From Plumapathes pennacea (Eukaryota; Cnidaria; Anthozoa; Antipatharia; Myriopathidae): a stretch of 64,000 nucleotides of DNA. The notes under the pieces are model-generated. The model searched no databases. It was not told where the DNA came from and worked only from the letters and a program-made list of their open reading frames with translations. Where the stretch lies: assembly GCA_964036295.1 (NCBI GenBank), contig OZ038465.1:447615-511614 (forward strand), in the 5' to 3' direction. The translations under genes were made by a program, and so were the position numbers. Below, piece after piece: positions 20,781 through 32,959 of this stretch (the first letter of the stretch is position 1; every line of letters begins with the position of its first letter).

Positions 20781-22892
20781 CACTTTCAGGACCGCGCGGC
20801 CTATATCGGTCACCCATGACTGATGCGGTCATGAGCATACAAAAAACCCCCTTTCCATCAGAAACGTTTGAAATTCGCTGTACAGCGTCACTAGGAAATT
20901 ATCCAATGACTGACCAAATTTTAAATAGATCAGAACAGTGATTGGTCAGCTTTGGCCATTGAAAGTTACATCACCGCGGACCGCTTGACGATGCAAGATG
21001 GCTACGAATGCGAAGCGACTGAAACCGTCGAAATTTCACGATTTGGAAGGAGTTATTGCTTTTGTTCAACGACCCGATAATAGTAGTGTCATATATACTG
21101 TTTCTGTGGGATATGCAGTGGAGAGGAGTCAAAAATTGATCGCCAGCTTATGAATTTCAACTGCGAGTGAAGGTGAGTAATGCTGACATTACCATATTGT
21201 CCGAAGAGAAATGATGTTTTCTTATGCAAATGTCGCTCAGATCCCGTTCAAAGCATTTGCCGTGGTTTCAAGAAAATGTATTGAAAGTAAAATTGCACTG
21301 ATTCGATCCAACAAACAGAAAAAAGACGGCAAACGTGGTTAAACTTACGGCCGTGTCACAGACCGCATGGTGTGAATTATCAGCTGACTGTGAATTATCG
21401 GTGGCGCGCCACGCCAATATTGTCCTTGTAGAGCGGATTCACAGTTCTGTTTATGTAGTTATGTTGTGTGTGTGCCACTGATCGATTATTTTCTCGATGG
21501 TTTTTGCGTACAATTTGATGCAATGGGTTTGTTGACACAAGGAGACATAAGACATTCGATCGTCTGGCAAACAAAGTATGTTTACGTTTGCAACTATACT
21601 GTTTAGGACCTGTTCAAACGTTGGCCGTGTTCTCAAGAACCTGCTTTGAAAGTGAAAATTGCAATGATTCGACTTGACAAGCATAAAAACGGCAAAAAAC
21701 GTGGCAAATTTACGATCGCATCACAGACCACATAGCGTGTGTTATCAGCTGACAAATGGCGCCACGCCAGCTTGTGAATCAAACTTTGCATGTTGTTTGA
21801 TGTTTCTCAAAGATTTTTGCTTGCTATGGACTCTCAATATTATCCCACGTATTAAAATTTTTGCATTTGTCTAACATTCTGCTTTTGTTCTGGGCACTGT
21901 TGTCATGGTGATTGTGTAAATACAATCCAGTCAGTTTATCATTTTAGTGTGGAATTCCAGTTTTCATTTTGATCATTTTTGCTGGGTTTTTCTTATAAGA
22001 GTACCATTTTTCACCAGAATCACCATGATCATAGTAGAATAAGGGGATCACAGAAACATGTACCAATCATACTTTGGAGTATTGCATCTAAGATTTCTGA
22101 TACTTTTTCTTTCTGTATATAGGTTCTGGGTGGCATGGGTTCAATTCTGTGGCAGATGATGTTGTGGTTCACCCACCCTGGCAGTGTGCTAATGTCCTTT
22201 CATAATCTTTGGTGTAGCCTTGCCTCACAGTATAATGTAGATTACCCAGCCAAAAAAAATAAAATCATGACTTTTGGACATTTTTGCACCATTTACTTTC
22301 TGTGAGGGACTTTTTTTGTGGTGAACTCTTATCATTTTTACGGATAGTGTAGTAGGTGAAATAATGCAGCTTGCTTATCCATGTTTCACTTCAATATCTT
22401 TCCCATGAGAACAATCAGCATTGCTCCATAAATTACTATCCTATATTATGTTTGTAAAGTGTTATTTCTGAACATTATGATGTTCATTGACAAACTATGC
22501 AAATATGGTATTTCCAGCAAGTGTTACGTCAGAGTTCCAAAATCATAAACCTACCTTCCTTTCATCAGATTTCAGCCAAACTTGCAGAGCAAGTTGCCAA
22601 GATAATAAGCAAACTTTCTGTGCTTCAAAATTTGTTTCCGAACAAAATTTGGCCAACTCAGGTTTCATTTTGTCTATCTGCGGAGTTAATTTTTGCTAAT
22701 TTATGCTAATTATATGTTAATTTATTCACATACACAGGGGTTTCTTGTCAAAAACAACCTTTCATCATGAAGTACATCTATTAGGCTTTCCAAAGAGCCA
22801 TGCTAATCTATGTTCCTCCAAATATTTGTTTTGTTATTAATTTTCTTGTAAAAGTACCATTTTTTCTTGGTTTTCTCACGGTCTTGAAAGAG
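20781..22892. mobile_element. 2.1-kb insert with imperfect 16-bp inverted ends, splitting the satellite
   Basis: The left edge CACTTTCAGGACCGCG and the reverse complement of the right edge, CTCTTTCAAGACCGTG, match at 13 of 16 positions, and satellite units abut both edges. The interior contains two diverged direct copies of a roughly 160-bp block (about 21230-21400 and 21605-21770, sharing caagaa...gaaagt.aaattgca and atcagctga). An ATG at 20998 opens a 51-codon frame (MATNAKRLKPSKFHDLEG) that I cannot identify. No transposase is visible. The flanks cannot reveal a target duplication because they are themselves periodic. Confidence 0.5.
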
Positions 22893-25558
22893 ATAGAGCC
22901 TATAGAACCTATAAGGCCTATAGAGCCTATGGAACCTATAGAGCCTATAGAGCCTATAGAACCTATAGAACCTATAGAACATATAGAACCTACAGAACCT
23001 ATAGAGCTTACAGAGCCTATAGAGCCTATAGAACCTATAGAACCTATAGAACCTATAGAACCTATAGAACATATAGAACCTATAGAACCTATAGAGCTTA
23101 CAGAACCTATAGAGCCTATAGAGCCTATAGAGCCTATAGAGCCTATAGAACCTATAGAACCTATAGAACCTATAGAACATATAGAACCTATAGAACCTAT
23201 AGAGCTTACAGAGCCTACAGAGCCTATAGAACCTATAGAACATATAGAACCTATAGAACCTATAGAGCTTACAGAGCCTATAGAGCCTATAGAACCTATA
23301 GAACCTATAGAGCTCACAGAGCCTATAGAACCTATAGAGCCTATAGAGCCTATAGAACCTATAGAACCCATAGAACCTATAGAGCCTATAGAGCCTATAA
23401 AACCTATAAAGCCTATAGAGCCTATAGAACCTATATAGAGCCTATAGAGCCTATGGAACCTATAGAGCCTGTAGAACCTATATAGCCTATAGAGCCTATA
23501 GAACCTATAAGGCCTATAGAGCCTATGGAACCTATAGAGCCTATAGAGCCTATAGAACCTATAGAACCTATAGAACATATAGAACCTATAGAACCTATAG
23601 AGCTTACAGAGCCTATAGAGCCTATAGAACCTATAGAACCTATAGAACCTATAGAACATATAGAACCTATAGAACCTATAGAGCTTACAGAGCCTATAGA
23701 GCCTATAGAGCCTATAGAACCTATAGAACCTATAGAACCTATAGAACATATAGAACCTATAGAACCTATAGAGCTTACAGAGCCTACAGAGCCTATAGAA
23801 CCTATAGAACATATAGAACCTATAGAACCTATAGAGCTTACAGAGCCTATAGAGCCTATAGAACCTATAGAGCCTATAGAACCTATAGAGCCTATAGAAC
23901 CTATAGAACCTATAGAGCTCACAGAGCCTATAGAACCTATAGAGCCTATAGAGCCTATAGAACCTATAGAACCCATAGAACCTATAGAGCCTATAGAGCC
24001 TATAGAGCCTATAAAACCTATAAAGCCTATAGAATCTATAGAACCTATAGAGCCTATAGAGCCTATGGAACCTATAGAGCCTATAGAGCCTATAGAGCCT
24101 ATCGAGCCTATAAAACCTATAAAGCCTATAGAATCTATAGAACCTATAGAGCCTATAGAGCCTATGGAACCTATAGAGCCTATCAAGCCTATAGAACCCA
24201 TAGAACCTATAGAACCTATAGAGCTTATAGAGCCTATGGAACCTATAGAACCTATAGAACCTATAGAACTTATAGAACCTATATAGCCTATTGAGCCTAT
24301 TGAGCCTACAGAGCCTACAGAGCCTATAGAGCTTATAGAACCTATGGAACCTATAGAGCCTATAGAACCTATGGAACCTATAGAGCCTATAGAGCTTATA
24401 GAACCTATGGAACCTATAGAACCTATAGAACCTATAGAACCTATAGAACTTATAGAACCTATAGAGCCTATTGAGCCTATAGAGCCTACAGAGCCTATAG
24501 AGCCTATAGAGCTTATAGAACCTATAGATCCTATAGAGCCTATAGAACCTATGGAACCTATAGAGCCTATAGAACCTATAGAGTGTATAGAGCCTATAGA
24601 ACCTATGGAACCTATAGAGCCTATAGAACCTATAGAGCCTATAGAACCTATAGAACCTCTAGAGCTTACAGAGCCTATAGAACCTGTAGAGCCTATAGAG
24701 CCTATAGAACCTATAGAACCTATATAGAGCCTATAGAGCCTATGGAACCTATAGAGCCTGTAGAACCTATAGAGCCTATCGAGCCTATAGAACCTATAGA
24801 GCCTATAGAACCTATAGAGCTGATAGAGCCTATGGAACCTATAGAGTCTATCGAGCCTATAGAACCTATAGAACCTATAGAACCTATAGAGCCTATAAAG
24901 CCTATAGAACCTATAGAACCTATAGAGCCTATAGAGCCTATAGAACCTATAGAACCTATAGAGCCTATAGAACCTATAGAACCTATAGAGCCTATAGAAC
25001 CTATAGAGCCTATAGAGCCTATAGAGCCTATCGAGCCTATAGAACCTATAGAGCCTATAAAACCTATAGAGCCTATAGAACCTATAGAGCTTATAGAGCC
25101 TAATGGAACCTATAGAGCCTATCGAGCCTATAGAACCTATAGAGCTTATAGAACCTGTAGAGCCTATAGAACCTATAGAGCTTATAGAGCCTAATGGAAC
25201 CTATAGAGCCTATCGAGCCTATAGATCCTATAGAACCTATAGAACCTATAGAGCCTATGGAACCTATAGAGCCTATAGAGCCTATAGAACCTATAGAGCC
25301 TATAGAGCCTATAGAGCCTATAGAACCTATAGAGCCTATAGAGCCTATAGAACCTATAGAGCCTATAGAACCTATAGAACCTATAGAGCCTATAGAGCCT
25401 ATAGAGCCTATAGAACCTATAGAGCCTATAGAACCTATAGAGCATATAGAGCCTATCGAGCCTATAGAACCTATAGAGCCTATAGAACCTATGGAACGTA
25501 TAGAGCTTATAGAATTCCTATAGAGCCTATGGAGCCTATAGAACCCACACCTATAGAG
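22893..25558. repeat. 9-bp satellite CCTATAGAR, array 2 (~295 units)
   Basis: Same nonamer as array 1. The left third contains higher-order blocks nearly identical to array 1: the run with cctataaaacctataaagcc, the cctatatagagcc phase break, and the cctataaggcc marker. Further right, units become more uniform with occasional cttatagag and cctatcgag. Phase breaks (extra ta) interrupt the otherwise endless open frames. No start, splice or codon-use signal supports translation. Confidence 0.95.
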
Positions 25559-25713
25559 TCATTGTACTTTGATCTATTTGAGGAGGTGATTTGGCTAAAG
25601 AAAGAAACATGTTACATGAAGCCGATCAAATTGTTAAACTTCAGTAATATATTTTATCCGGAGCAACTTTTGAAAATTACAGCATAAATATAGATATTGC
25701 AAAATATCGATGT

Positions 25714-26170
25714 ATGGCTAAGTTAGAGTACATCGAGAGCGTTTGGAGCCCACGCGGTGATCCCCTCTTTCAATTCCCTTCGTCGATTGAGAGTGGCGGA
25801 AAATCTCGTAAGTTCCAACTAGTCTGGCTGCAACAGTATCCTTGGCTGGCTTATTCTAAGTACCTGGATGGCGCATTTTGTTTACACTGTGTTCTATATC
25901 GCCGAAATGCGAACAATGTGGGCAAGTTGGTGAAATCGCCGCTAACGTTTTGGACAAGCGCCACCGGCCGATTCAAGAAACACTGTCATTAATACGAGAA
26001 CCACAATTACGCAGTCCTTGCCATGGATAATTTCGTGAAAGTTATGAAACGCCGGGCGTCCCAGTCCGTCAGCAGCTCGACGACTTGATGCAGCACTAGC
26101 AAATTTACAAGAATCGCAAGATCCTATCGCCGCTGTTCAAGACTATGATTTTCTGACTGTTATGACGCTC
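25714..26170 (+). pseudogene. hAT-type transposase N-terminal fragment (TTF-type zinc finger)
   Basis: The 92-residue frame reads YIESVWSPRGDPLFQFP, KFQLVWLQQYPWLAYSKYLDGAFCLHC and KLVKSPLTFWTSATGRFKKH. This is the start of hAT-derived TTF-zinc-finger proteins (ZMYM1-like family). It meets a stop right after RFKKHCH. Related residues continue out of frame (AVLAMDNFVKVM) and perhaps further (LDAALANLQESQDP..AVQDYDFL) before the LINE fragment begins. The catalytic domain is missing, so it is dead. It follows directly after the satellite. Confidence 0.7.
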
Positions 26171-26520
26171 TCAACTCAATGGAGTCTTGCAAATCTCTCG
26201 GTCCGGATGGTTTGCCTGCTGAGTTTTATTTAAGATTCTGGGGTCACCTAGGGCCTGACCTTGTCAACACGCTGAATTATAGCTATAAAAAAGGCGAGCT
26301 TTCTGCAACACAGCGCCGAGCGGTTCTCCGACTTTTGTTTAAGAAGGACAATTCGGAATTGCTGAAAAATTGGCGGCCAATCTCTTTGCTGAATGTGGAT
26401 TACTTTTAGATAGCCACAAAAAGTTTAGCAAACAGATTGCGCTCGGTTATCCAGCATGTGGTCTCGGAAGATCAAACATGCGGGATACCTGACCGCAGCA
26501 TTTACAAAATCACCTTCATT
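26165..26520 (+). pseudogene. LINE reverse transcriptase fragment
   Basis: The translation contains KSLGPDGLPAEFY, LFKKDNSELLKNWRPISLLN, IATKSLANRL and VSEDQTCGIPDRSIY. These are the early reverse-transcriptase motifs of L1/Tx1-like non-LTR retrotransposons in the right order. An in-frame TAG at 26407-26409 and truncation before the catalytic YxDD motif make it a fossil. Confidence 0.8.
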
Positions 26521-26700
26521 CAATTTTGTTTCCTCGCCCCTTCGTCAAAAATTGCAGGAAATGGCGTTTCTGGCCTCCTAGATTTTAAATTTCCCCGGGG
26601 GAGCATGCCCCCGGACCCCCCTAGCATACTCGCGCCTTCGGCGCTCAATTTCGGAAACTACCCACTAAAAATGCTGGATCCGCCCCTGCATCAGTGTCAA
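26520..26700. repeat. dispersed repeat fragment with gcatgcccccgga motif
   Basis: gcatgcccccggacccccct followed by cgccttcggcgctc recurs in similar form at 41998-42045 (gcatgcccccggatcccc...cttcggcgctcgc). Boundaries and element class are unknown. Confidence 0.5.
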
Positions 26701-26847
26701 TCTATTAAAAACAAACCAGCTGAATACTTAGCGAGACTTCGCTCGAAATCAGCACATGGCTTTAGATCGTAGATATGCCAAAAGACGGCGATTGCCTGTT
26801 CAACGGCGGTAAACTTTTCTACCAAGCAGACGGATGGGGGCTAAAAA

Positions 26848-27090
26848 GCTGAAACTTTCATACCCTGTTTCTGTTTGTATTTTCTTGCCGCTGTAATGAT
26901 TTCAAAGCGATCCGCTCGTTTGATCATCCCCCCAATTCTCTCTCTCCCCCCCCCCCCCCCCCCCCCTTCCCTCGCCTCTTCTTTTGTGGAGGTCAGAAGA
27001 CTGATCGGGGGCGATCAAGCGAGTGGATTGCTCTGAAATTGCTACAGCGGCTATAAAATACACACAGAAACAAAGTATGAAAGTTTATTC
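26848..27090. mobile_element. inverted-repeat element with poly-C loop
   Basis: Arms 26848-26925 and 27013-27090 are reverse complements with few mismatches (aaactttcata / tatgaaagttt; gccgctgtaatgatttcaaa / tttc.g..ttgctacagcggc; tcgtttgatc / gatcaagcga). The loop holds about 23 consecutive C bases (26948-26970). Probably a foldback MITE. Confidence 0.75.
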
Positions 27091-27284
27091 GAGTTTCGCA
27101 ACCGACCGAAATCTCCCACACAAACCTTATAAAATCCAACTTACGCAACGCCGCAGCGCCTATCAGAATCACATGACGCGCGCTGGGAGCTTTGGCTACG
27201 TAGTGCCAGTAGCTCTTTCTCTTAAATCACTGGCAGCGGCGGAGCCCGTACAAACAGTCAGTACAGAATTCCAAGCCAAATAAA

Positions 27285-30200
27285 ATGTTCAAAACTGTTT
27301 TTGCCTTGTTTCTTATTCACGCCACGACGAGCTTTCCTCTGGACAAATACGTCACAGGTAAGCCGCACTGATTGTCGTTATTTTTTCCATCGTCTGGTCG
27401 CATCTGGTCATTACGACATCTTGCTGGTCCGGACAGAGCTAGTCAGTGGTCACCATTTCCAAATCATTTGACGAATGAACTTCAAGATCATAGTGCGAAA
27501 GCATAAAAGTTATACCACGCGCTCTGAGTTTGAACCGTGCCACCTAGCAGAGAGAAGACACCAATAGGCAACTCCGTTTGTACAGCAGTTCTTCGACTAA
27601 AAATATTCCTAAATACTCACTAGGAGCGGGAGAATCAAAAGAGAGACACGTTTGGGCAAACCGACTTACTAGAGAGGACTAAATATACCCGGGGAAGGGT
27701 ATGGGTGGGAAGCACATTCAAGGGATAGATAATCAACGAGCGAAACTTAATCTCGATTCAAACTGGACTAATAATTAACGGGGTGGTATAAAGGTATAAA
27801 TAACTATTCTGACTTCCATCATAATCACTAAATGTTTAACTTTGCGTCTCGACCTTAAATCGCCGTCGACGAATTGCGGACGTACTGTAACGACAAAATG
27901 AATGGAACACAGATAACACACAATAGCGCACGACAGCGCTTTCGTTCTTACGCCGTTTCAGCTCAACCTCTTTTGGTTTCGAATTTGATGGAGACAATAT
28001 TAATTTTATTAGTGGCTCTGCTGTAACAGTTTGGTCTGCTGTAAATGTTTTAAAATATCAAATTGTATTGAAGTGGTGGCTATGTGTTGATGGGAGAAGA
28101 AGAGAATTTACAAACGCCACAGCTTCACCAATGATATGATCAAGCAAAACATTTGGCCATCTTTGACTGATTTTCTTTGTAGGTGGTACATGGAGCGGTG
28201 TTTGTGTGTGTACTGCACCCTGCACTCTTCTGTTAAATTGCTTGGTCACGTGGCAGAAATTTGTTGTTCGCCTTGCGGAGTATGTTTTAGGGAGAGGGAA
28301 TGTTCATAATGAGATGAGGGGGGAAATTACTGGGTCTGAGACAAGGCATCAGTAATTTGCACAACGAGCAACGTCAACTCTCGCCAACTGCAATTCCTGA
28401 CTGAAGAAATACAAAAATGGGAATTGAAGGTCATGAGAACTTCTTATGAATCATTAAAATCAGCCAATCACAAGAGATACCGATTCTAAATTAGCTTTGG
28501 AACTGCGTGGACCCTCCTGGCCGTGACGGAGCGGGCTCCACAAATAAGAGAACCAAGGAGAAAACGATACACAAGATTAGAACATTCCATGATTCCATGA
28601 CCGACCGAATGTACGTATAATACAGCCCAGAAGATACAAGTTTACGGCGTAAACGGGCAAACAAAAAATTAGATTTTAGTACTTTGTCTGGCCGTTAAAT
28701 GAAACTGCTCGCTGTACCGGTCTCGACCTCCTTCACTGATGTTTGTTGCGTTATCTACAGAAACGTCACAACTTCGACGTCGTAGATTTGTCGCCAATCC
28801 ATTTGTTCTGGACCCAACGCCTGGATGCTACCTGCAGTTCTTCAGCGCCAGTACTCCTCCCCAGGGCCTCCCGTACGCCCCGTCCAACATCCGCTTCATT
28901 TGCCAGAAGCTGCCCGATACCGAGCAAACTTATTTCGCCACCATGTTTGACCAGGAAGCAGGAAATGCCGTATTTTCTGCGTACACAGTCACCGCGGCGC
29001 AGGGCAAGAATATTGGGACGTTCGACAGAACGGCAGTGTCAAACAGTTGGCGCACAGAACCAGGTGCGTTACGTGGGCTTTGTAATTTTACCCCCCTCCC
29101 CCCTCTCTCTCCAACAATCTATGGGCATACGAAGGCTGTTTGTTTCTCCGCCGACATTCACCCAATAGGCAAAACCAACTGGAGCCTAATATCTGCATAG
29201 TGTTGAAAGCCGAACAAGCAACGAAAACTTACAAAATATTGCTATTGTCACAGGCCTCAATAACCAGGGTTCAAATAAAATGTACGATGGCCATGGAACT
29301 GGTCCCCAGGGCTTCGCTAAAGGTCACCTAAATCCAGCACACGTGAATTCGTTTGGTAAAATGAACGTTCGTGCTACGTTCACGTACACGAACGCCGTGC
29401 CACAGTATGGAGCGTTCAACAGTGGTCAGTGGGCTATGTACGAAAAGAGGATCGCCAACTACATCCAGGAAAAATGTGCGGCAAAGGATCCCTCGGCAAT
29501 TATGTATCTGTTGACTGGAACGTCCTTGTTTCGCCTTCAAATCGGAGCTAAAGTACCGACACAGGATCCTAGTGTCCCGCAGGTATTCCATTACTTTTTG
29601 GAGATCAAAGATAGTTCAAAAACTCAGGAGCAGATAGTTATGTGACGGAGGGGAAGGGACACATTTGAAGCCCGCTGAAAAAAAAATAGAAGAGAAAAAA
29701 AAAAAAAAAGAAAAAGATATATAGTTATTTTTCTGAATTTTCTCGCTTATGTTTATGCATTCATTTTAAACAAGTTATATAATGGTAAATCATCAGGGAT
29801 GCAATCCTGATATAATTTAGATCTGGTAGTTTGCAAAGCAATCATTTCCTTTCGGCTTTCCAACTGAGCAGAAGGCTAACGTTCTGGTACTTACAGTGTC
29901 CCCCGCCGCCATGTGACTAATCTCAAGGACACTTACATTTATTGCGCATCTAACCATATACTTAACTTTCGTCCTTCAAGTTTATTTTGTATTTGTTTCG
30001 TGTGGTTGTTTCTTGTGAGTTAAATGCACAGAGAGTGAACCTCGTGAACTGAACAGACTCTGAGCAGTGCGTGTTGGAAGTGATAAAACCGTTCTTACTT
30101 CTCTATTAGGTGTACAATTTTCCAAGCGATGGCCCAGAGGCGCACATTGTGAGACCCAACTCCTTGTGGACAGCGGGTTGCTGTATTTGGACAAACCCAA

Positions 30201-30385
30201 AGACCGGTAACGCGGAGGCCCAATCCCTCGCTGTCATGGGCAACAATGAATACGACAAGAAAAAAATACAGATGACATCATTACTGCTAAAAGAGTTAGA
30301 GGCGCTGCTGACCGCAAACGGCGATGAGCCTGCAAACTTGTTTCCTTCAACACCCGAATGTCGTGATAACAGTTTCGAGGTGTAA
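27285..30385 (+). CDS. ENDOD1-like secreted DNA/RNA non-specific endonuclease
   Basis: Four exons read through cleanly: 27285-27357, 28761-29063, 29254-29582 and 30110-30385, all with GT..AG borders and matching phases (1, 1, 0). The product is 326 aa. Residues 1-17 (MFKTVFALFLIHATTSF) form a signal peptide. The middle carries the endonuclease NS domain: GTGPQGFAKGHLNPAH holds the catalytic His (GHLNP), and FTYTNAVPQYGAFNSGQW holds the metal-binding Asn. The usual DRGH is AKGH here, so Asp is lost and Arg is Lys. The C-terminal part (WTAGCCIWTN, AQSLAVMGNN) fits the ENDOD1/venom-nuclease-like family by my reading. Probable role is secreted nucleic-acid cleavage; the substitutions make activity uncertain. 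It is flanked by repeats, with no partner gene. Confidence 0.85.
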
Positions 30386-30458
30386 ACAAGAGGTGGCCGC
30401 TGAATATGTCGCACTGCACAAAAAAACATAAAATACTCGTTGTACACGGCTGAACGAA

Positions 30459-30464
30459 AATAAA
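30459..30464 (+). terminator. polyadenylation signal of the nuclease gene
   Basis: AATAAA lies 74 bases after the stop codon at 30385, with a TG-rich stretch further on. Confidence 0.6.
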
Positions 30465-32959
30465 AAGTCTTCTATAACCCTCGTTATACTTGGTTGCTCT
30501 TCGCTTGCATCAGTGTTTGAGTGCGGCGCAGTGACTCTTGTTGGCACGATCATTGATTTGTGTAACTGTTTTTATAGCCGAACACAAGTCAGTAAATCTA
30601 AGCAAGCGGGGCACTTGGGCTCTGCCACAGATTTCCGTTGTGGCACTTGCCGGGGGAACTCGAGTCCCGAGTCCCGAGTACAGGATTGTAAGCAGGCAAG
30701 TGAGCGATTGTCGCCTGGATTGTCAACGGACGGCGAATTTTACTCAACGACCGCGGCCTCCGTGGACAACACGCAGGCGGCCCAGGGACCTGCCATATGA
30801 TTGGCTAAATTACACGTGATCAGGCTGGACCACTTATGTTTGGTCGTAAATCAAGTAACATACAGACCATGTGGACATTCAGCAACATTTGTGACGCATT
30901 TTGCGCAGAAACCCGGAAGGTAAACTGCGTTTAACTGGTAAGGTTCGATATAATACACACTTAGTCCCGCATGCACAATTAATTGCGTCCCAGGGTTGGC
31001 GCCCTGTAAGAACTGAATACTCGCGAGGAAAGCTTAAAACCCACCATTGTTATATTAAGGTCATACAGCATATTTCACAATGGCCAGTTAATTCTGCATT
31101 CTGCATTATTTTTATGTCTTCAAATAGTTCTGCAATGAAAAGCATTTTGCCAGACACTTATGAATACGACAGATGATTTTATTATAGCAGATACTGACAT
31201 TCTTTTATTCTTATATTAACACTGGTTATCGTTATTTAAATAATAAGTCAGATACTATTGCTTGTGGGTTCAGTGATAACTTGTCCAGAAAAGTTATCGG
31301 TGGATCGATGTTGTTACTGTTTTTTTATCCACCTTTACCCAAACTATACATAAAATATAGTTTATTTGAAGTGAGCACAGGTGCTGTTAGATTGCTAGAC
31401 AAATGGCAAAGAATTGGTGCCATTTTCGAAGTTGTATTGCAGAATTTAACAGAATGCTGACATTTTAATTGGTGCGAAATAATTTTAGAGGTATACAATT
31501 TACAAGCACTCTCTGCAGTAATACAGTTAGATGGGTTAGGCCCTTATACAAATAATTATTTCTATCAGTTACATTTTCTCAGATGCTTTAAGCATTTTAC
31601 AGCTCTGGTATAAATATTTTGTATCGGAGGTGTTGTATAGCTGTGAGAAAAGGTTTTCACAATTCTTATTCTGTGCATATCAAATGTTCACATACAGTGA
31701 CATGCTTTCATTTGCCACAGTTTATCTCAAACCAAAAAATTAAAATCCTCAGATGAAGCTGAGATACAGTAAGCTAAAATGTAATGTGCTTTAAAATAAC
31801 ATTTTCTTAACATGTGATCTATTAGATAGTTCCCATAAGTTTGTGTGGCAACTTTTGATGTTTGTTTATGATTTGCTTGTCCTCTGCAATAAACCTTGCC
31901 CATATCTCTAACCTCAATTTGACATTTTGCTGTGCAGTTGCACACTAGTTAGCTTTGAGCTTGTGCCTTCATTTGCACACATGGAGGCTGGACATATTGG
32001 GTGTCTGTGTCCTGCAGTGTCCCATGACTAGCATGCCTGTATTCATTCCTGTACTGTCTGCTTTCTGTGCTTTTTTCCTTTGTTCTTGGTCAACCATTGT
32101 TGCTCAAGCCTCTGGTGAGATACTTGCTGGTTATTCCTTACTGAGCAGCAGTTATGTTCAGCACATGTGCACCCAGACACAATGTACTGTACATGTATCT
32201 TGGTGTCTGGACTTTCCTCACAGACGTCTCTCATCTGTAGGATGACTGTTGTCATGTTGGATAACCTTGTTTGGTTGATATCTGTTGTACTGATACCAAA
32301 CTGACTGTTGGCAGCACACATGGCTGCTTCATTCTTCTGGAGCATTTTGTCAACTTTGCCACAGGCGAGTTGTTGACTGCTCACACTCTTGTCTTTGTTA
32401 CATTGTTATATGATTCTTCTTTATATCAATGATATGTTCATTAAAAATATTACCTTTGAGTTACCTTTAAAAATCTTCCCTCAACCAAGGGAGTTCTTGT
32501 TGGCGACCTTGCACCGTTTTTGTGAGCACCGCTCTGGGTTTTGTTTAGTAAATCTGGATAAAGCTATGACAACACTTCATGTTGTTCACCAGTCATATCA
32601 CATATAAATTGACACCTAAAAGGAACCAAGTGGTTCATAAATTTCAATAAGTTAAAAGCCTCTTTGTCCACTTAAATATGTAGAATTTTTTTAAAATTAA
32701 ATAGAATGGGACATTGTGAGAACCTCCATCCAAATCTGTAGACAAATACTGATATTGGAGTGTTTTCCCCATTAGCGTGAAGCTCTTTTAGCAGCTTTTG
32801 TAGCCAGTTCCACAGTTTCAAAGGTTTCAATAGAAACATGATGTACACGTGAAGACGAATTTAAACCAGTGGTGCTGGTAATGCTTGATGTTGTTTGCTC
32901 ATTCCATTCAAAGTACTTAAGCATACATGCTGATGCTGTCTGATGGTTAATCCTTACTT
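30465..32959. other. intergenic / probable 3' UTR of the Shal gene
   Basis: No coding exon is recognised. The part closest to 32960 is AT-rich and lies directly downstream of the Shal stop codon on the minus strand, so some of it is likely 3' UTR. Candidate minus-strand AATAAA signals occur near 31180-31210 but are far away. A short duplication, gtcccgagtcccgagt, is at about 30665. Confidence 0.4.

Noticed and set aside
19642-25687. Very long open frames such as (PIE)n, (SIG)n and (LYRFYR)n, some over 300 codons
   Set aside because: They arise in several frames at once from a 9-bp tandem repeat with no stop in two of three phases. There is no start context, splice signal or amino-acid change pattern to suggest a protein.
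28739-29200. A single-exon gene running to the stop at 29200
   Set aside because: A GT donor at 29064 and an AG acceptor at 29253 restore the nuclease motif GHLNPAH in phase; the readthrough tail is intronic.
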